A stretch of DNA of 64,000 nt from Nocardioides sp. InS609-2 (GTDB taxonomy: Bacteria; Actinomycetota; Actinomycetes; Propionibacteriales; Nocardioidaceae): positions 3,224,001 through 3,288,000 of the forward strand of contig NZ_CP060034.1 of assembly GCF_023208195.1 (NCBI RefSeq). Reading direction: 5' to 3'. Under the pieces are notes generated by a model that saw only the letters and a program-made list of their open reading frames with translations, had not been told where the DNA came from and made no database searches. A program made the position numbers and the translations under genes. Below, piece after piece: positions 45,051 to 53,583 of the stretch. The stretch's first letter is position 1. Each line of letters begins with the position of its first letter.

Positions 45051-46936
45051 CGCGAGACCCCCTCGTCGATGTCGTCGAGGGACCTGGCCACCACGCTGCG
45101 GTAGGCCGCGTCGTTCTCGAGCAGGTCGGCGTGCTCGCCGTCGGCGACGACCAGGCCGTCCTGGAGGAGTACGACGCGGTCGGCGTGGTGCAGCCACAGC
45201 GGCGACACAGTGCAGACCACGGTCGTGCGGCCGCGGCGGAGGTCGGTCACCCGCTCGGCGATGCGGGCCTCGGTGTGGGCGTCGACGGCGGAGGTCGGCT
45301 CGACCAGCACCAGGATCGGCGCGTCGACGGCGAGCGCGCGTGCCAGCACCACGCGCTGCCGCTGACCACCGGAGAGCCCGCGACCACGCTCGTCGAGCTC
45401 GCCCTGCCAGCCCTCGGGCAGCGCGTCGTACACGTCCTCGGCGTTGGCGACGCGCAGTGCGGCCTCGGCCTGCTCGCGGGTCAGCCGGCCGTGCGGGTCG
45501 ATGGCGTCCTGGAGGGTGCCGGCGAACAGGCCGCTGCCGGTGTCGCTGACCAGCACCTGGCGTCGTACGTCGTCGAGGAGGGCCGCAGACAGGTCGACGC
45601 CACCCAGCCGCACGCCCCACTCACGGGTCGCGGCCTCCTCATCGCGGGCGGCGATGCGGGCGCGGCGGCGCTCGCGGTCGGCCCGCGCCTGACGGGCGGC
45701 GCGGCCCTTCAGGCCGTCACCGTCGTCCTCGCCGACGGGGTCGGTGTCGGGCGGGAGGTAGCGGCCGAGCCGGTCGGCCAGCGCCGAGCTCTGCTCGGGC
45801 ACCGCGCTCACGACCACCGTCAGCTGGCCGGGTTGGGCGCCGAAGCCACTGAGGTCGTCGAAGATCTCGGCGTTGCCGTCGAGCGGCTGCGGCTCGGCCG
45901 GCTCACGCCACGGCGGGCGCTGCTCGAAGATCGCGATCGCCTTGCGGGCGCTCACCAGCGCACGGGTCGACTTCTGGGCGAGCTCGAAGAACGTGCGGAT
46001 CGGGCCGACCATGAAGAGGCCGTAGCCAAGGAAGCTCACCAGCTGGCCGACGCTGAGCTCGCCGGAGTTGACCTGGCGGGTGCCGAGCCAGACGAGGCTG
46101 ACCAGGAAGACACCGGAGAACAGCACGCCGACGGCTTCGACGGCGGCCTGCCAGATGCCGGACGAGACACCGGCCTTGCGGGCCTGCTGCGACTGGTTGG
46201 CGTAGTTGCGGCCGAACGTCTCCTCGCCGCCGATGCCGCGCAGGATGCGCAGCCCGGCCACGATGTCGGTGGCCATCGAGGTCAGCTCGGAGTTGCGGCT
46301 GCGCTCGATCTGCTGGCGGCGGTGCAGCGGCCGGAGCAGCGGCAGGGCGGCGCCGAGGAGCACCGGGGCGGCGACCAGCACGAGCACGCCGAGCTGCCAC
46401 GACATCGACAGCACGATGGCTGCGACGGTCAGGTAGGAGACGAACTGCGCAGCGGAGCGCGCCAGGATCTCGGTCAGCGCACCGAACTCGTCGGAGTCGC
46501 TCGACGCGACGCTGAGCACCTCGCCGGTCGGCGAACGACGAGGCAGCACGTGCCCCATCTGGGCGATCTTGCGAGTCACCATCTGGGTCGTGCCGTAGAG
46601 GCTGATCAGCCAGCTGCGCACGATCAGGGTGTGGAAGACGACGCCGAAGATGCCGCCGACAACGACCACGCCGAGCATCACGGCCGACCACTTCAGCAGG
46701 TCGGTCGTCGAGCTGCCGAGGATGCCGTCGTCGACCGCCTTGCCGAAGATGTAGGGGCCGAACGTCAGCGGCATCAGCCACAGCAGGCACGCCAAGGACG
46801 ACAGTGCGATGACCTGCCACTGCTGCCGCAACATCCACTTCAGGAACGCCGCAGGCGTCCGGGTGTCGGGGTCCGGAGTGGGTGCGTCGTTCGTGCCGGT
46901 GAAGAACGTCGCGATCCGTGGTGGGAAGTCCTGCAT
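45047..46936 (-). CDS. ABC exporter half with degenerate ATP site and intact signature
   Basis: A 629-residue half-transporter with six helices (about 35-325). In its ATPase domain the Walker A stretch has become VVVSAVPEQSSALADRLGRY, with no GxxGxGKS/T. The Walker B aspartate is Val (ILVLVEPTS) and the H-loop histidine is lost (CTVSPLWLHH). The signature [17 protein letters not shown] is perfect. An Arg/Ala-rich charged insert (about 400-425) interrupts the domain. It pairs with the next gene; together they keep one complete ATP site. The ATG follows TAGGCT by nine bases. Confidence 0.92.
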   Translation of the reverse strand: MQDFPPRIATFFTGTNDAPTPDPDTRTPAAFLKWMLRQQWQVIALSSLACLLWLMPLTFGPYIFGKAVDDGILGSSTTDLLKWSAVMLGVVVVGGIFGVVFHTLIVRSWLISLYGTTQMVTRKIAQMGHVLPRRSPTGEVLSVASSDSDEFGALTEILARSAAQFVSYLTVAAIVLSMSWQLGVLVLVAAPVLLGAALPLLRPLHRRQQIERSRNSELTSMATDIVAGLRILRGIGGEETFGRNYANQSQQARKAGVSSGIWQAAVEAVGVLFSGVFLVSLVWLGTRQVNSGELSVGQLVSFLGYGLFMVGPIRTFFELAQKSTRALVSARKAIAIFEQRPPWREPAEPQPLDGNAEIFDDLSGFGAQPGQLTVVVSAVPEQSSALADRLGRYLPPDTDPVGEDDGDGLKGRAARQARADRERRRARIAARDEEAATREWGVRLGGVDLSAALLDDVRRQVLVSDTGSGLFAGTLQDAIDPHGRLTREQAEAALRVANAEDVYDALPEGWQGELDERGRGLSGGQRQRVVLARALAVDAPILVLVEPTSAVDAHTEARIAERVTDLRRGRTTVVCTVSPLWLHHADRVVLLQDGLVVADGEHADLLENDAAYRSVVARSLDDIDEGVSR

Positions 46937-47019
46937 TGGATGTCCAGCCTAGGTGCCCGCACTGACATCGCGCGAAGCATTAAAGACAGGGCGCGTCTTC
47001 GAGCGAGAAGGCCTGCGCG

Positions 47020-47712
47020 TCAGACCGCGGCGTACGCCGGGTTGTCGATGTAGCCGGCCGCGCCGCCGCCGTACATCGTCGGCTTCACGAGCTCGTCGAA
47101 CTCCCAGCCGTTGCGCAGCCGCTCGGACAGGTCGGGGTTGGCGATGTAGGCCCGGCATCCCACGCGTCGACCACCGCGTCGACCACCGCGTCGAAACCGG
47201 CCGTGCGCGCCTGCCGGGTGGCGTGCGCGTAGTCCTCGACCAGCCGCGGCAGCTCGTCGGTCTCGAGCGCCCGCGGGGTCGGCTAGTCGACACGCACGAG
47301 CCCGCCGTGGTCGTCGAAGACGGTCGTGCGGTTCCTGTACGGCGTCGCGCTGGCCGAGACCGGCAGCTCACCCTCGTGCAGCGACTCGTGGTTGACCCGG
47401 CCGGTGTGCCACAGCTGGGCCGCGATCCGCCCGCCCGCCTCCTGTATGGGCGTCCGTGACGCGCCGCCGGCCCGCGACCTGCTCGTCGCTGTGGATGCCG
47501 GGAGTGCCGGCGTACCCCTTGCCCTCCGGCGAGATCTGGGTGCCCTCGGAGACGATCAGCCCGGCTGCCGCCCGCTGGACGTAGTGGTCGCGCATCAGGT
47601 CGTTGGGGACGTCGCCGGGCTGCGTCGCGCGCTGCCGGGTCAGTGGCGTCATCAGCACGCGATGGGGCGCGGAGACGGCGCCGAGGGCCAGGGGTTCGAA
47701 GAGAGAAGGCAC
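47020..47712 (-). pseudogene. Old Yellow Enzyme-type ene-reductase, internally deleted and frameshifted
   Basis: From GTG 47712 the minus strand reads SLFEPLALGAVSAPHRVLMT, then RATQPGDVPNDLMRDHYVQR and AAAGLIVSEGTQISPEGKGY. These are clear N-terminal OYE segments. A frameshift near 47450 leads to IAAQLWHTGRVNHESLHEGE, an in-frame TAG follows near 47285, and after AGFDAV about 150-200 residues are missing. A further shift gives RAYIANPDLSERLRNGWEFD and a normal C-terminus (YGGGAAGYIDNPAYAAV). Three 12-bp CGCGTCGACCAC-type repeats (47163-47198) lie at the deletion junction. The gene cannot make a working enzyme. Confidence 0.85.
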
Positions 47713-47795
47713 GTCGTGTCCCAACGACACCGCCACCGGGGAAATCCTCGGTGGGGGTGTGTGCCCAGCGACCGGTTCCGGGTGAAGATGGGTTC

Positions 47796-50150
47796 ATGAG
47801 TCGCAACCGCCCCGTCCACGACATCGACGAGTCAGACCTGGAAGTCGGCGGAGAGGCGCACACCGCCGCCGGCATCACGGCGGTGGGTGTCGCGATGAAA
47901 CGCGCGGTCGACTCGATGGGCGTTCGTCGTACGGCGCAGACGCTCCTCAAGCTCAACCAGGCCGACGGGTTCGACTGCCAGGGCTGCGCGTGGCCGGATC
48001 CGGAGCCCGGCCACCGCCACACCGCGGAGTTCTGCGAGAACGGCGCGAAGGCGGTCGCCGAGGAGGCCACCCGCACCATGCTCGACCGTGAGTTCTTCGC
48101 CGCGCACTCGCTGGCCGACCTCGAGGACAAGACGGAGTACTGGCTGGGCAAGCAGGGCCGCATCACCGAGCCGATGGTGCGCCGCGCGGGCGGCACGCAC
48201 TACGAGCCGATCGGCTGGGACGACGCGTTCTCGATGATCGCGGGCCACCTGAACCGCCTCGACGACCCCGACCAGGCGGTGTTCTACACGTCGGGCAAGA
48301 CCTCCAACGAGGCTGCATTCGTCTACCAGCTGTTCGTGCGCTCGTTCGGCACCAACAACCTTCCCGACTGCTCGAACATGTGCCACGAGTCGTCCGGCGC
48401 AGCACTGACCGAGACCATCGGCATCGGCAAGGGCTCGGTCAGCCTCGACGACATCCACCGGGCGAAGCTGATCGTCGTGGTCGGCCAGAACCCCGGCACC
48501 AACCACCCGCGCATGCTCTCCGCCCTGGAGGAGGCCAAGCACAACGGGGCGAAGATCATCTCGATCAACCCGTTGGAGGAGGCCGGCCTCGTCCGCTTCA
48601 AGAACCCGCAAAGGGCCAAGAGCCTGGCCCTCGGCACCGCCCTCACCGACCTGCACCTGCCGGTGCGGCTCAACGGCGACCTGGCGCTCTTCCAGGCGAT
48701 CGGGTCGCTGCTCGTCGGGTGGGACGCCCTCGACCGCGACTTCCTCGCCACCCACACCGCCGGCTTCGAGGAGTACGTCGAGCATCTCGAGACCCTCGAC
48801 TGGGTCAAGGTCGAGGCGTCCACCGGTCTGACGCGCGCCCAGATCACCGAGGCCGCGCAGCTCTTCCGCGACTCCGACGCCACCGTCACCTGCTGGGCGA
48901 TGGGCATCACCCAGCACCACAACGCGGTCGCCACGATCAAGGAGATCGTCAACGTCGCCCTGCTGCAGGGCAACATCGGCAAGCCGGGCGCGGGTCTCTG
49001 CCCGGTGCGCGGCCACTCCAACGTGCAGGGTGACCGCACGATGGGCGTGTGGGAGCGGGTGCCCGACCACTTCCTCGACGCCCTCCGCGACGAGTTCGGC
49101 TTCGAGCCGCCCCGCGAGCACGGCTACGACACCGTCAACGCCATCCGGGCTCTGCGCGACGGCAAGGTGCGCGTGTTCTTCGGGATGGGCGGCAACTTCG
49201 TCGGCGCGGCGCCCGACACCGAGGTCACGGAGGCGGCCATGCGCAGCGCGGCCCTCACCGTGCACGTGTCCACCAAGCTCAACCGCTCCCACGTCGTCAC
49301 CGGCGGCGAGGCGCTGATACTGCCCGCACTCGGCCGATCCGAGAAGGACCTCACCGGCGGCAAGGCGCAGCGGGTCACCGTCGAGGACTCCATGTCGGCG
49401 GTGCACGCCTCGCACGGGCCGCTCAAGCCGGCGTCGAAGCACCTCAAGTCGGAGGTCGACATCGTCTGCTCCATGGCGCTGGCGACGCTCACCGACTCCC
49501 CGGTGCGTTGGGCCGACCTGCGCGACGACTACACCGAGATCCGGCGGCACATCTCCCACGTGGTGCCCGGTTGCGCGTCGTACGACGAGAAGGTCGACCG
49601 TCCTGGCGGCTTCGTGCTCCCGCACCCGCCGCGCGACAACCGCGTCTTCGAGACCAAGCTCGGCAAGGCGATGATCACGTCGACGCCCGTCGAGGTGCTG
49701 GAGGTGCCGAAGGGCCGCCTGCTGCTGCAGACGCTGCGCTCGCACGACCAGTTCAACACCACGATCTACGGCCTCGACGACCGCTACCGCGGCGTGAAGA
49801 ACGGTCGCCGCGTGGTCTTCGTGCACCCCGAGGACATCAGGTCGCTCGGCTTCGAGGACGGCGACATGGTCGACCTGGTGAGCGAGTGGCGCGACGGCAC
49901 CGAGCGAGAGGCGAAGTCCTTCCGCATCGTGTCCTACGACCAGCCGCGCGGCTGTGCGGCCGCCTACTACCCCGAGACCAACCCGCTGGTGCCTCTCGAC
50001 TCGACGGCCAAGGGCAGCAACCAGCCTGCCTCCAAGTCGGTCGTCGTCCGGCTCGGGCGCCCCGGCGCCGCGTCGGACGGCGGCAGCCAGGGGTCGCCGG
50101 GCCAGGGCAGCGGCTCGTCGCGCACGGACGAGCCCCACCACCTCAGCTAG
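47796..50150 (+). CDS. FdhF/YdeP-type molybdopterin oxidoreductase
   Basis: A 784-residue protein of the FdhF/YdeP subgroup of molybdopterin enzymes. The N-terminal cluster region has Cys61 and Cys64 (DCQGCAWPDP) and Cys80 (EFCENGAKAV), the pattern of this subgroup rather than the CxxCxxxC of formate dehydrogenase. Later blocks: FYTSGKTSNEAAFVYQLFVR, NMCHESSGAALTETIG, VVVGQNPGTNHPRML and GKPGAGLCPVRGHSNVQGDR. E. coli YdeP is linked to acid resistance; the substrate is unproven. The last 35 residues are a Gly/Ser-rich tail. No maturation genes (such as fdhD) are in the window. Confidence 0.92.
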   Translation: MSRNRPVHDIDESDLEVGGEAHTAAGITAVGVAMKRAVDSMGVRRTAQTLLKLNQADGFDCQGCAWPDPEPGHRHTAEFCENGAKAVAEEATRTMLDREFFAAHSLADLEDKTEYWLGKQGRITEPMVRRAGGTHYEPIGWDDAFSMIAGHLNRLDDPDQAVFYTSGKTSNEAAFVYQLFVRSFGTNNLPDCSNMCHESSGAALTETIGIGKGSVSLDDIHRAKLIVVVGQNPGTNHPRMLSALEEAKHNGAKIISINPLEEAGLVRFKNPQRAKSLALGTALTDLHLPVRLNGDLALFQAIGSLLVGWDALDRDFLATHTAGFEEYVEHLETLDWVKVEASTGLTRAQITEAAQLFRDSDATVTCWAMGITQHHNAVATIKEIVNVALLQGNIGKPGAGLCPVRGHSNVQGDRTMGVWERVPDHFLDALRDEFGFEPPREHGYDTVNAIRALRDGKVRVFFGMGGNFVGAAPDTEVTEAAMRSAALTVHVSTKLNRSHVVTGGEALILPALGRSEKDLTGGKAQRVTVEDSMSAVHASHGPLKPASKHLKSEVDIVCSMALATLTDSPVRWADLRDDYTEIRRHISHVVPGCASYDEKVDRPGGFVLPHPPRDNRVFETKLGKAMITSTPVEVLEVPKGRLLLQTLRSHDQFNTTIYGLDDRYRGVKNGRRVVFVHPEDIRSLGFEDGDMVDLVSEWRDGTEREAKSFRIVSYDQPRGCAAAYYPETNPLVPLDSTAKGSNQPASKSVVVRLGRPGAASDGGSQGSPGQGSGSSRTDEPHHLS

Positions 50151-50169
50151 ACACGGCCTGGCGCCGGCC

Positions 50170-51063
50170 TCACGGGACCAGCAGCCACCGCCCGCGCTGG
50201 CCACCGCCGGCGAGCTTCTCGTACGCCGAACCGGCATGGTCGAGGGCGACTGTCCCGGCCACCCGCACCTCCAGCTCGCCGCTCGCCGTCCGCGCAAGCA
50301 GTCGGGCCAGCTGTGATCCGTCGGCCCGAACGTTCACCGCGCTCACCGAGACGCCACGCTCGGGGGCAGGCGGGGCGGGCGGGATCACCCCGACGTACTG
50401 GCCGCCGTCGCGGACGGCAGCCACCGCCAGCGCGTTGAGGACAGCGGTGTCGAAGACGACGTCGTACGCCCCAGGCTGGGGGGCAGTGACGAAGCCGGAG
50501 GCCCCCGCGCCGCGGACCCAGGCCTCGTCATGGGCTCGGCCGAGGCCCGTGACGTGCCAGCCGGCGGCCGCTGCCAGCGCCACGGCGTAGCCACCGACGG
50601 CGCCTGCGGCACCGGTGACGAGCAGGGTCCGTCCGTCCCCGTCGCCCAGTGGCGTCAAGGCCTGGAGCGCGGTCAACGCATTGAGCGGGACCGAGGCCGC
50701 GGCCAGCTCGTCGACCCCGGGCGGTACGACGGCGACGGACGTCGCGGGAAGCACGACCTGCTCGGCGTGGGTGCGGGTGGACAGCGTGAGGTCGTCGTGA
50801 AGTCCCGCCACGAGGTCGCCCGGCGCGATGTCGGTGACGTCAGGGCCGATGGCCGCCACCCGCCCGGCGACGTCCCAACCCAGGCCCACCAGCGCGGGGA
50901 GTCCGAACACGGGGTGGGCGGCGCCGGAGGCGACGAAGACATCGATCGGGTTGACTGCCGCCGCGACCACCTCGATCAGGACCTCGTGACGGCGGGGCAG
51001 CAGCGACGAGACGTCGCTCAGGTACGGCGCCGGGCCGTCGGAGCGGGCAGACAGGGTGCGCAT
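50170..51063 (-). CDS. Quinone oxidoreductase-like MDR protein
   Basis: A 297-residue zinc-free medium-chain reductase. The N-terminal GroES-like domain has RRHEVLIEVVAAAVNPIDVF. The NADPH-binding Rossmann fold shows LLVTGAAGAVGGYAVALAAA. It likely reduces quinones or enones with NADPH. ATG 51063 has GAGGAG seven bases before it; in-frame codons upstream lie in the divergent promoter. It is divergent from an HxlR regulator, a common pairing in which the regulator controls the reductase. Confidence 0.9.
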   Translation of the reverse strand: MRTLSARSDGPAPYLSDVSSLLPRRHEVLIEVVAAAVNPIDVFVASGAAHPVFGLPALVGLGWDVAGRVAAIGPDVTDIAPGDLVAGLHDDLTLSTRTHAEQVVLPATSVAVVPPGVDELAAASVPLNALTALQALTPLGDGDGRTLLVTGAAGAVGGYAVALAAAAGWHVTGLGRAHDEAWVRGAGASGFVTAPQPGAYDVVFDTAVLNALAVAAVRDGGQYVGVIPPAPPAPERGVSVSAVNVRADGSQLARLLARTASGELEVRVAGTVALDHAGSAYEKLAGGGQRGRWLLVP

Positions 51064-51099
51064 GGGTTCTCCTCTTTTCGTGATGGTTGATGACACGAG

Positions 51100-51114
51100 A
51101 ACTCTGGGAGAGTT
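51100..51114. promoter_or_regulatory. Inverted repeat in the HxlR/MDR promoter region
   Basis: AACTCT-GGG-AGAGTT, a perfect 6-bp inverted repeat with a 3-bp spacer, 36 bp before the reductase start. It is a likely regulator site. Confidence 0.5.
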
Positions 51115-51129
51115 AGTCTCTGTTGGGAA

Positions 51130-51156
51130 GTAGGCACTGCGAAGTGGGGTAGGCAC
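51130..51156. promoter_or_regulatory. Direct repeat GTAGGCAC in the HxlR/MDR promoter region
   Basis: GTAGGCAC occurs at 51130-51137 and 51149-51156, 19 bp apart (about two helical turns), with CACT-GCGA-AGTG between them (51135-51146). It is placed 26 bp before the hxlR-type gene and suits binding of an HxlR dimer. Confidence 0.45.
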
Positions 51157-51182
51157 CCCGATGAGAGCAAGGGAGGTCCACG

Positions 51183-51590
51183 ATGCCCACCAGGTCCGCG
51201 GCCCAGCGTCGTCAGCTCGAGCGGGAGGCGTTCGACGCCTACCTGGCCGAGTGTCCGAGCCGCAAGCTGCTCGACCGGATCTCCGACAAGTGGGTCACCC
51301 TGGTGATCTGCGCACTCGCGGACGGTCCCCGCCGGTTCTCCGAGCTGGCCCGGCACCTCGCCGGTGTCAGTCAGAAGATGCTCACGCAGACTCTGCGCAC
51401 ACTCGAGCGCGACGGCCTGGTCACGCGCACCGTCACGGCCTCGGTGCCGGTGCGCGTCGACTACGCGCTCTCGGAGCTCGGCGAGTCCCTGCTCACGCCG
51501 ATCCACCACATGAAGGAGTGGGCCGAGGCGCACATGGCTGAGGTCGCGCGCGCCCAGCAGGGCTATGACGAACAGTCGGCAACCGCGTGA
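51183..51590 (+). CDS. HxlR-family transcriptional regulator
   Basis: A 135-residue winged-helix regulator. The HxlR core is visible: RKLLDRISDKWVTLVICALA, RRFSELARHLAGVSQKMLTQ and the wing TLRTLERDGLVTRTV. A cysteine before the helix (AECPSRK) may sense redox or electrophiles, as in related regulators. It is divergent from a quinone reductase, which is its probable target. A strong AGGGAGG precedes the ATG. Its stop overlaps the GTG of the pirin gene. Confidence 0.93.
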   Translation: MPTRSAAQRRQLEREAFDAYLAECPSRKLLDRISDKWVTLVICALADGPRRFSELARHLAGVSQKMLTQTLRTLERDGLVTRTVTASVPVRVDYALSELGESLLTPIHHMKEWAEAHMAEVARAQQGYDEQSATA

Positions 51591-52549
51591 CCAACCCCGA
51601 GCGCGACCCTGCCGAGATCCTGGCCGAGACGGGTGACACCGACTGTGGGGTGGAGGTGCTGGCCCCGCGTGAGGTGCCGCTCGGTGGGCCGCGCACCATG
51701 CACGTACGACGCACGCTGCCGTCGCGTCAGCGCTCGCTGATCGGGGCCTGGTGCTTCGTCGACCACTACGGACCAGACCCGGCCGCCGACACCGGTGGCA
51801 TGAGCGTCGCTCCACACCCGCACACCGGGCTGCAGACCGTGAGCTGGCTGTTCGCCGGCGAGATCGAGCACCGCGACAGCGCCGGCAACCGGGGCATAGT
51901 GCGGCCCGGCGAGGTCAACCTGATGACGGCCGGCCAGGGCATCAGCCACTCCGAGGTCTCTACGCCCGACACGCATGAGCTGCACGGCGTCCAGCTCTGG
52001 GTGGCGCTGCCCGACGAGGCCCGCGACGTCGGACCGCGGTTCGCTCATCACGCCCCGCCGGAGATCGGCGCCGACGGCTGGACCGGTCGCGTGTTCCTCG
52101 GCTCGTTGCTCGGGCACACCTCGCCCATGACGACGTACACACCACTGCTCGGCGCCGAGCTCACCCTCGCTGCCGGCACCCGCCTCGAATTCGACGTCGA
52201 TGCAAGCTTCGAGCACGGCGTGCTCGTCGACCACGGCGTTGTCGGTGTGGAAGAGCAGGACGTCAAGGCCGGCGACCTGGCGTACGTCGCGCCGGGCCGC
52301 GACACGCTCGCACTGACCGCCCACGACGACGCGCGCGTGGTGGTGCTCGGCGGTCCGCCGTTCGGCGAGTCCATCGTCATGTGGTGGAACTTCGTCGGCC
52401 GCACGCACGAGGAGATCGTCGGCTTCCGCGACGAGTGGCAGGCCCAGATCGCCGGCTCCGGGATCGTCGACGGCCGCTTCGGTGTCGTCAGCGAGATGCC
52501 GCCGATCCCCGCGCCGCCGCTGCCCAATGCCCGTCTCCGCTCCCGTTGA
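51587..52549 (+). CDS. Pirin family protein
   Basis: A 320-residue bicupin. The N-terminal cupin carries the pirin metal motif: DHYGPD, HPHTGLQTVSWLFAGEIEHR and LMTAGQGISHSE, giving the His/His/His/Glu ligand set. Some pirins act as quercetin dioxygenases; others regulate. It is translationally coupled to the HxlR regulator through a GTGA overlap, so quinone/electrophile response is a plausible setting. Its stop codon lies inside the first unit of the downstream repeat element. Confidence 0.9.
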   Translation: MTNPERDPAEILAETGDTDCGVEVLAPREVPLGGPRTMHVRRTLPSRQRSLIGAWCFVDHYGPDPAADTGGMSVAPHPHTGLQTVSWLFAGEIEHRDSAGNRGIVRPGEVNLMTAGQGISHSEVSTPDTHELHGVQLWVALPDEARDVGPRFAHHAPPEIGADGWTGRVFLGSLLGHTSPMTTYTPLLGAELTLAAGTRLEFDVDASFEHGVLVDHGVVGVEEQDVKAGDLAYVAPGRDTLALTAHDDARVVVLGGPPFGESIVMWWNFVGRTHEEIVGFRDEWQAQIAGSGIVDGRFGVVSEMPPIPAPPLPNARLRSR

Positions 52550-52717
52550 GTCGCGCCCCCGTACCCCTTCAGTTGCGCCTCCGTGGTGCATGAGGCGATT
52601 TCGACGGTGAGGCAGGCGCAACTCAACGGTGCGGGAGGCGCAACTCAACGGTGCGGGAGGCGCAACTCAACGGTGCGGGAGGCGCAACTCAACGGTGCGG
52701 GAGGCGCAACTCAACGG
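52545..52717. repeat. Structured 22-bp repeat element, copy 2, with tandem array
   Basis: Left side: a 23-bp unit GTTGAGTCGCGCC... (52545-52567) and a 22-bp unit TTCAGTTGCGCCT... (52568-52589). Right side: four identical 22-bp units beginning GGCGCAACTCAAC (from 52615, 52637, 52659 and 52681) and a partial fifth (52703-52717). The right units are the inverse of the left. The pirin TGA (52547-52549) is part of the first unit, and the tag -10 box starts two bases after the last. Unit identity suggests recent tandem expansion. Confidence 0.9.
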
Positions 52718-52718
52718 A

Positions 52719-52724
52719 TAGGTT
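52719..52724 (+). promoter_or_regulatory. -10 box of a probable leaderless tag transcript
   Basis: TAGGTT ends six bases before the ATG of tag (52731). It directly follows the tandem repeat array. Confidence 0.42.
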
Positions 52725-52730
52725 GACCGG

Positions 52731-53315
52731 ATGAGCGGACCGATCGTGGGCGAGGACGGCCTGACTCGCTGCCCGTGGGCCACGGGTGATGACGTGAGTC
52801 GCGACTACCACGACGCCGAGTGGGGGCTGCGCATCTCCGGCGAGGCCGCCTACCTCGAACGCCTCACCCTCGAGGCCTTCCAGTCCGGCCTGTCCTGGCT
52901 GACGATCCTGCGTAAGCGCGACGCCTTCCGCGAGGTGTTCGCCGGCTTCGACGCCGACGTCGTCGCGACGTACGACGACGCCAACCAGGCCCGGCTGATG
53001 GCCGACCCGCGCATCGTGCGCAACCGCCTCAAGGTCGCCGCCGCGATCACCAACGCCAAGGCCACGGTGGCGCTGCGCGAGAGCGGTGGACTCGCGGCGT
53101 ACGTCGAGTCCTTCGCGCCCGACGCGGCCCCGGCGCCCACGACCACCGAGGAGATGACGACCACCTCACCCGAGTCGGTGGCGCTGTCGAAGGGGTTGAA
53201 GAAGCAGGGCTTCGCGTTCGTCGGTCCGACCACGATGTTCGCGCTGATGGAGGCAGTCGGCATCATCGACCACCACCTCGTCGGCTGTCACCGCCGGGGC
53301 ACCTACGCAGGCTGA
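52731..53315 (+). CDS. tag: DNA-3-methyladenine glycosylase I
   Basis: A 194-residue base-excision-repair glycosylase that removes 3-methyladenine. The Tag signature is complete: RCPWATGDDVSRDYHDAEWG, LTLEAFQSGLSWLTILRKRD, and GFAFVGPTTMFALMEAVGII. The zinc-snap residues are visible: Cys near the N-terminus (TRCPW), His (YHDAEWG) and the C-terminal DHHLVGCHRR. The ATG follows TAGGTT by six bases. A remnant of an amidase gene begins directly after its stop. Confidence 0.94.
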   Translation: MSGPIVGEDGLTRCPWATGDDVSRDYHDAEWGLRISGEAAYLERLTLEAFQSGLSWLTILRKRDAFREVFAGFDADVVATYDDANQARLMADPRIVRNRLKVAAAITNAKATVALRESGGLAAYVESFAPDAAPAPTTTEEMTTTSPESVALSKGLKKQGFAFVGPTTMFALMEAVGIIDHHLVGCHRRGTYAG

Positions 53316-53509
53316 AGCTCGCAACTGGGTGGCCTTCACGCCGCTGCAGAACGCCGCCGGCGGGCCGGCCATCTCGCTGCCTCCAGACCACGGCCGCGAG
53401 CCTCCCGCAGGGCATGATTCAGCGCCCCGGACAGGGCCGCGAGGCACTGCTTCTGGGGCTGGCCCACGAGCTCGAGGAAGCACGTCGGTTCGCCCGGATC
53501 CAGGGCTGA
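53316..53509 (+). pseudogene. C-terminal remnant of an amidase gene
   Basis: Directly after the tag stop one frame reads ARNWVAFTPLQNAAGGPAIS and LP, a highly conserved stretch near the end of amidase-signature enzymes. In another frame from 53414 the sequence continues GREALLLGLAHELEEARRFA and RIQG to a stop at 53507-53509, the usual amidase C-terminus. The catalytic Lys/Ser/Ser region is gone and at least one frameshift separates the two parts. Confidence 0.7.
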
Positions 53510-53583
53510 TCGCGACGCGCTCGCCACCGCCTGGGAAGGCGATTTCTTCTCTCCGTTGAGCCTGTGTATTCTTCTCGGTCGTT

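Noticed and set aside
43191..47053. Two long plus-strand frames opposite the ABC exporter genes
   Set aside because: Antisense shadows; the minus-strand genes carry all ABC motifs.
47832..50297. An 821-codon open frame antisense to the molybdopterin oxidoreductase
   Set aside because: It mirrors the codon periodicity of the real gene, is rich in Arg/Val/Gly without domain motifs, and is expected by chance at this GC content.
52615..52717. Tandem 22-bp units considered as a CRISPR array
   Set aside because: Units are contiguous with no spacers, and no cas genes are present.
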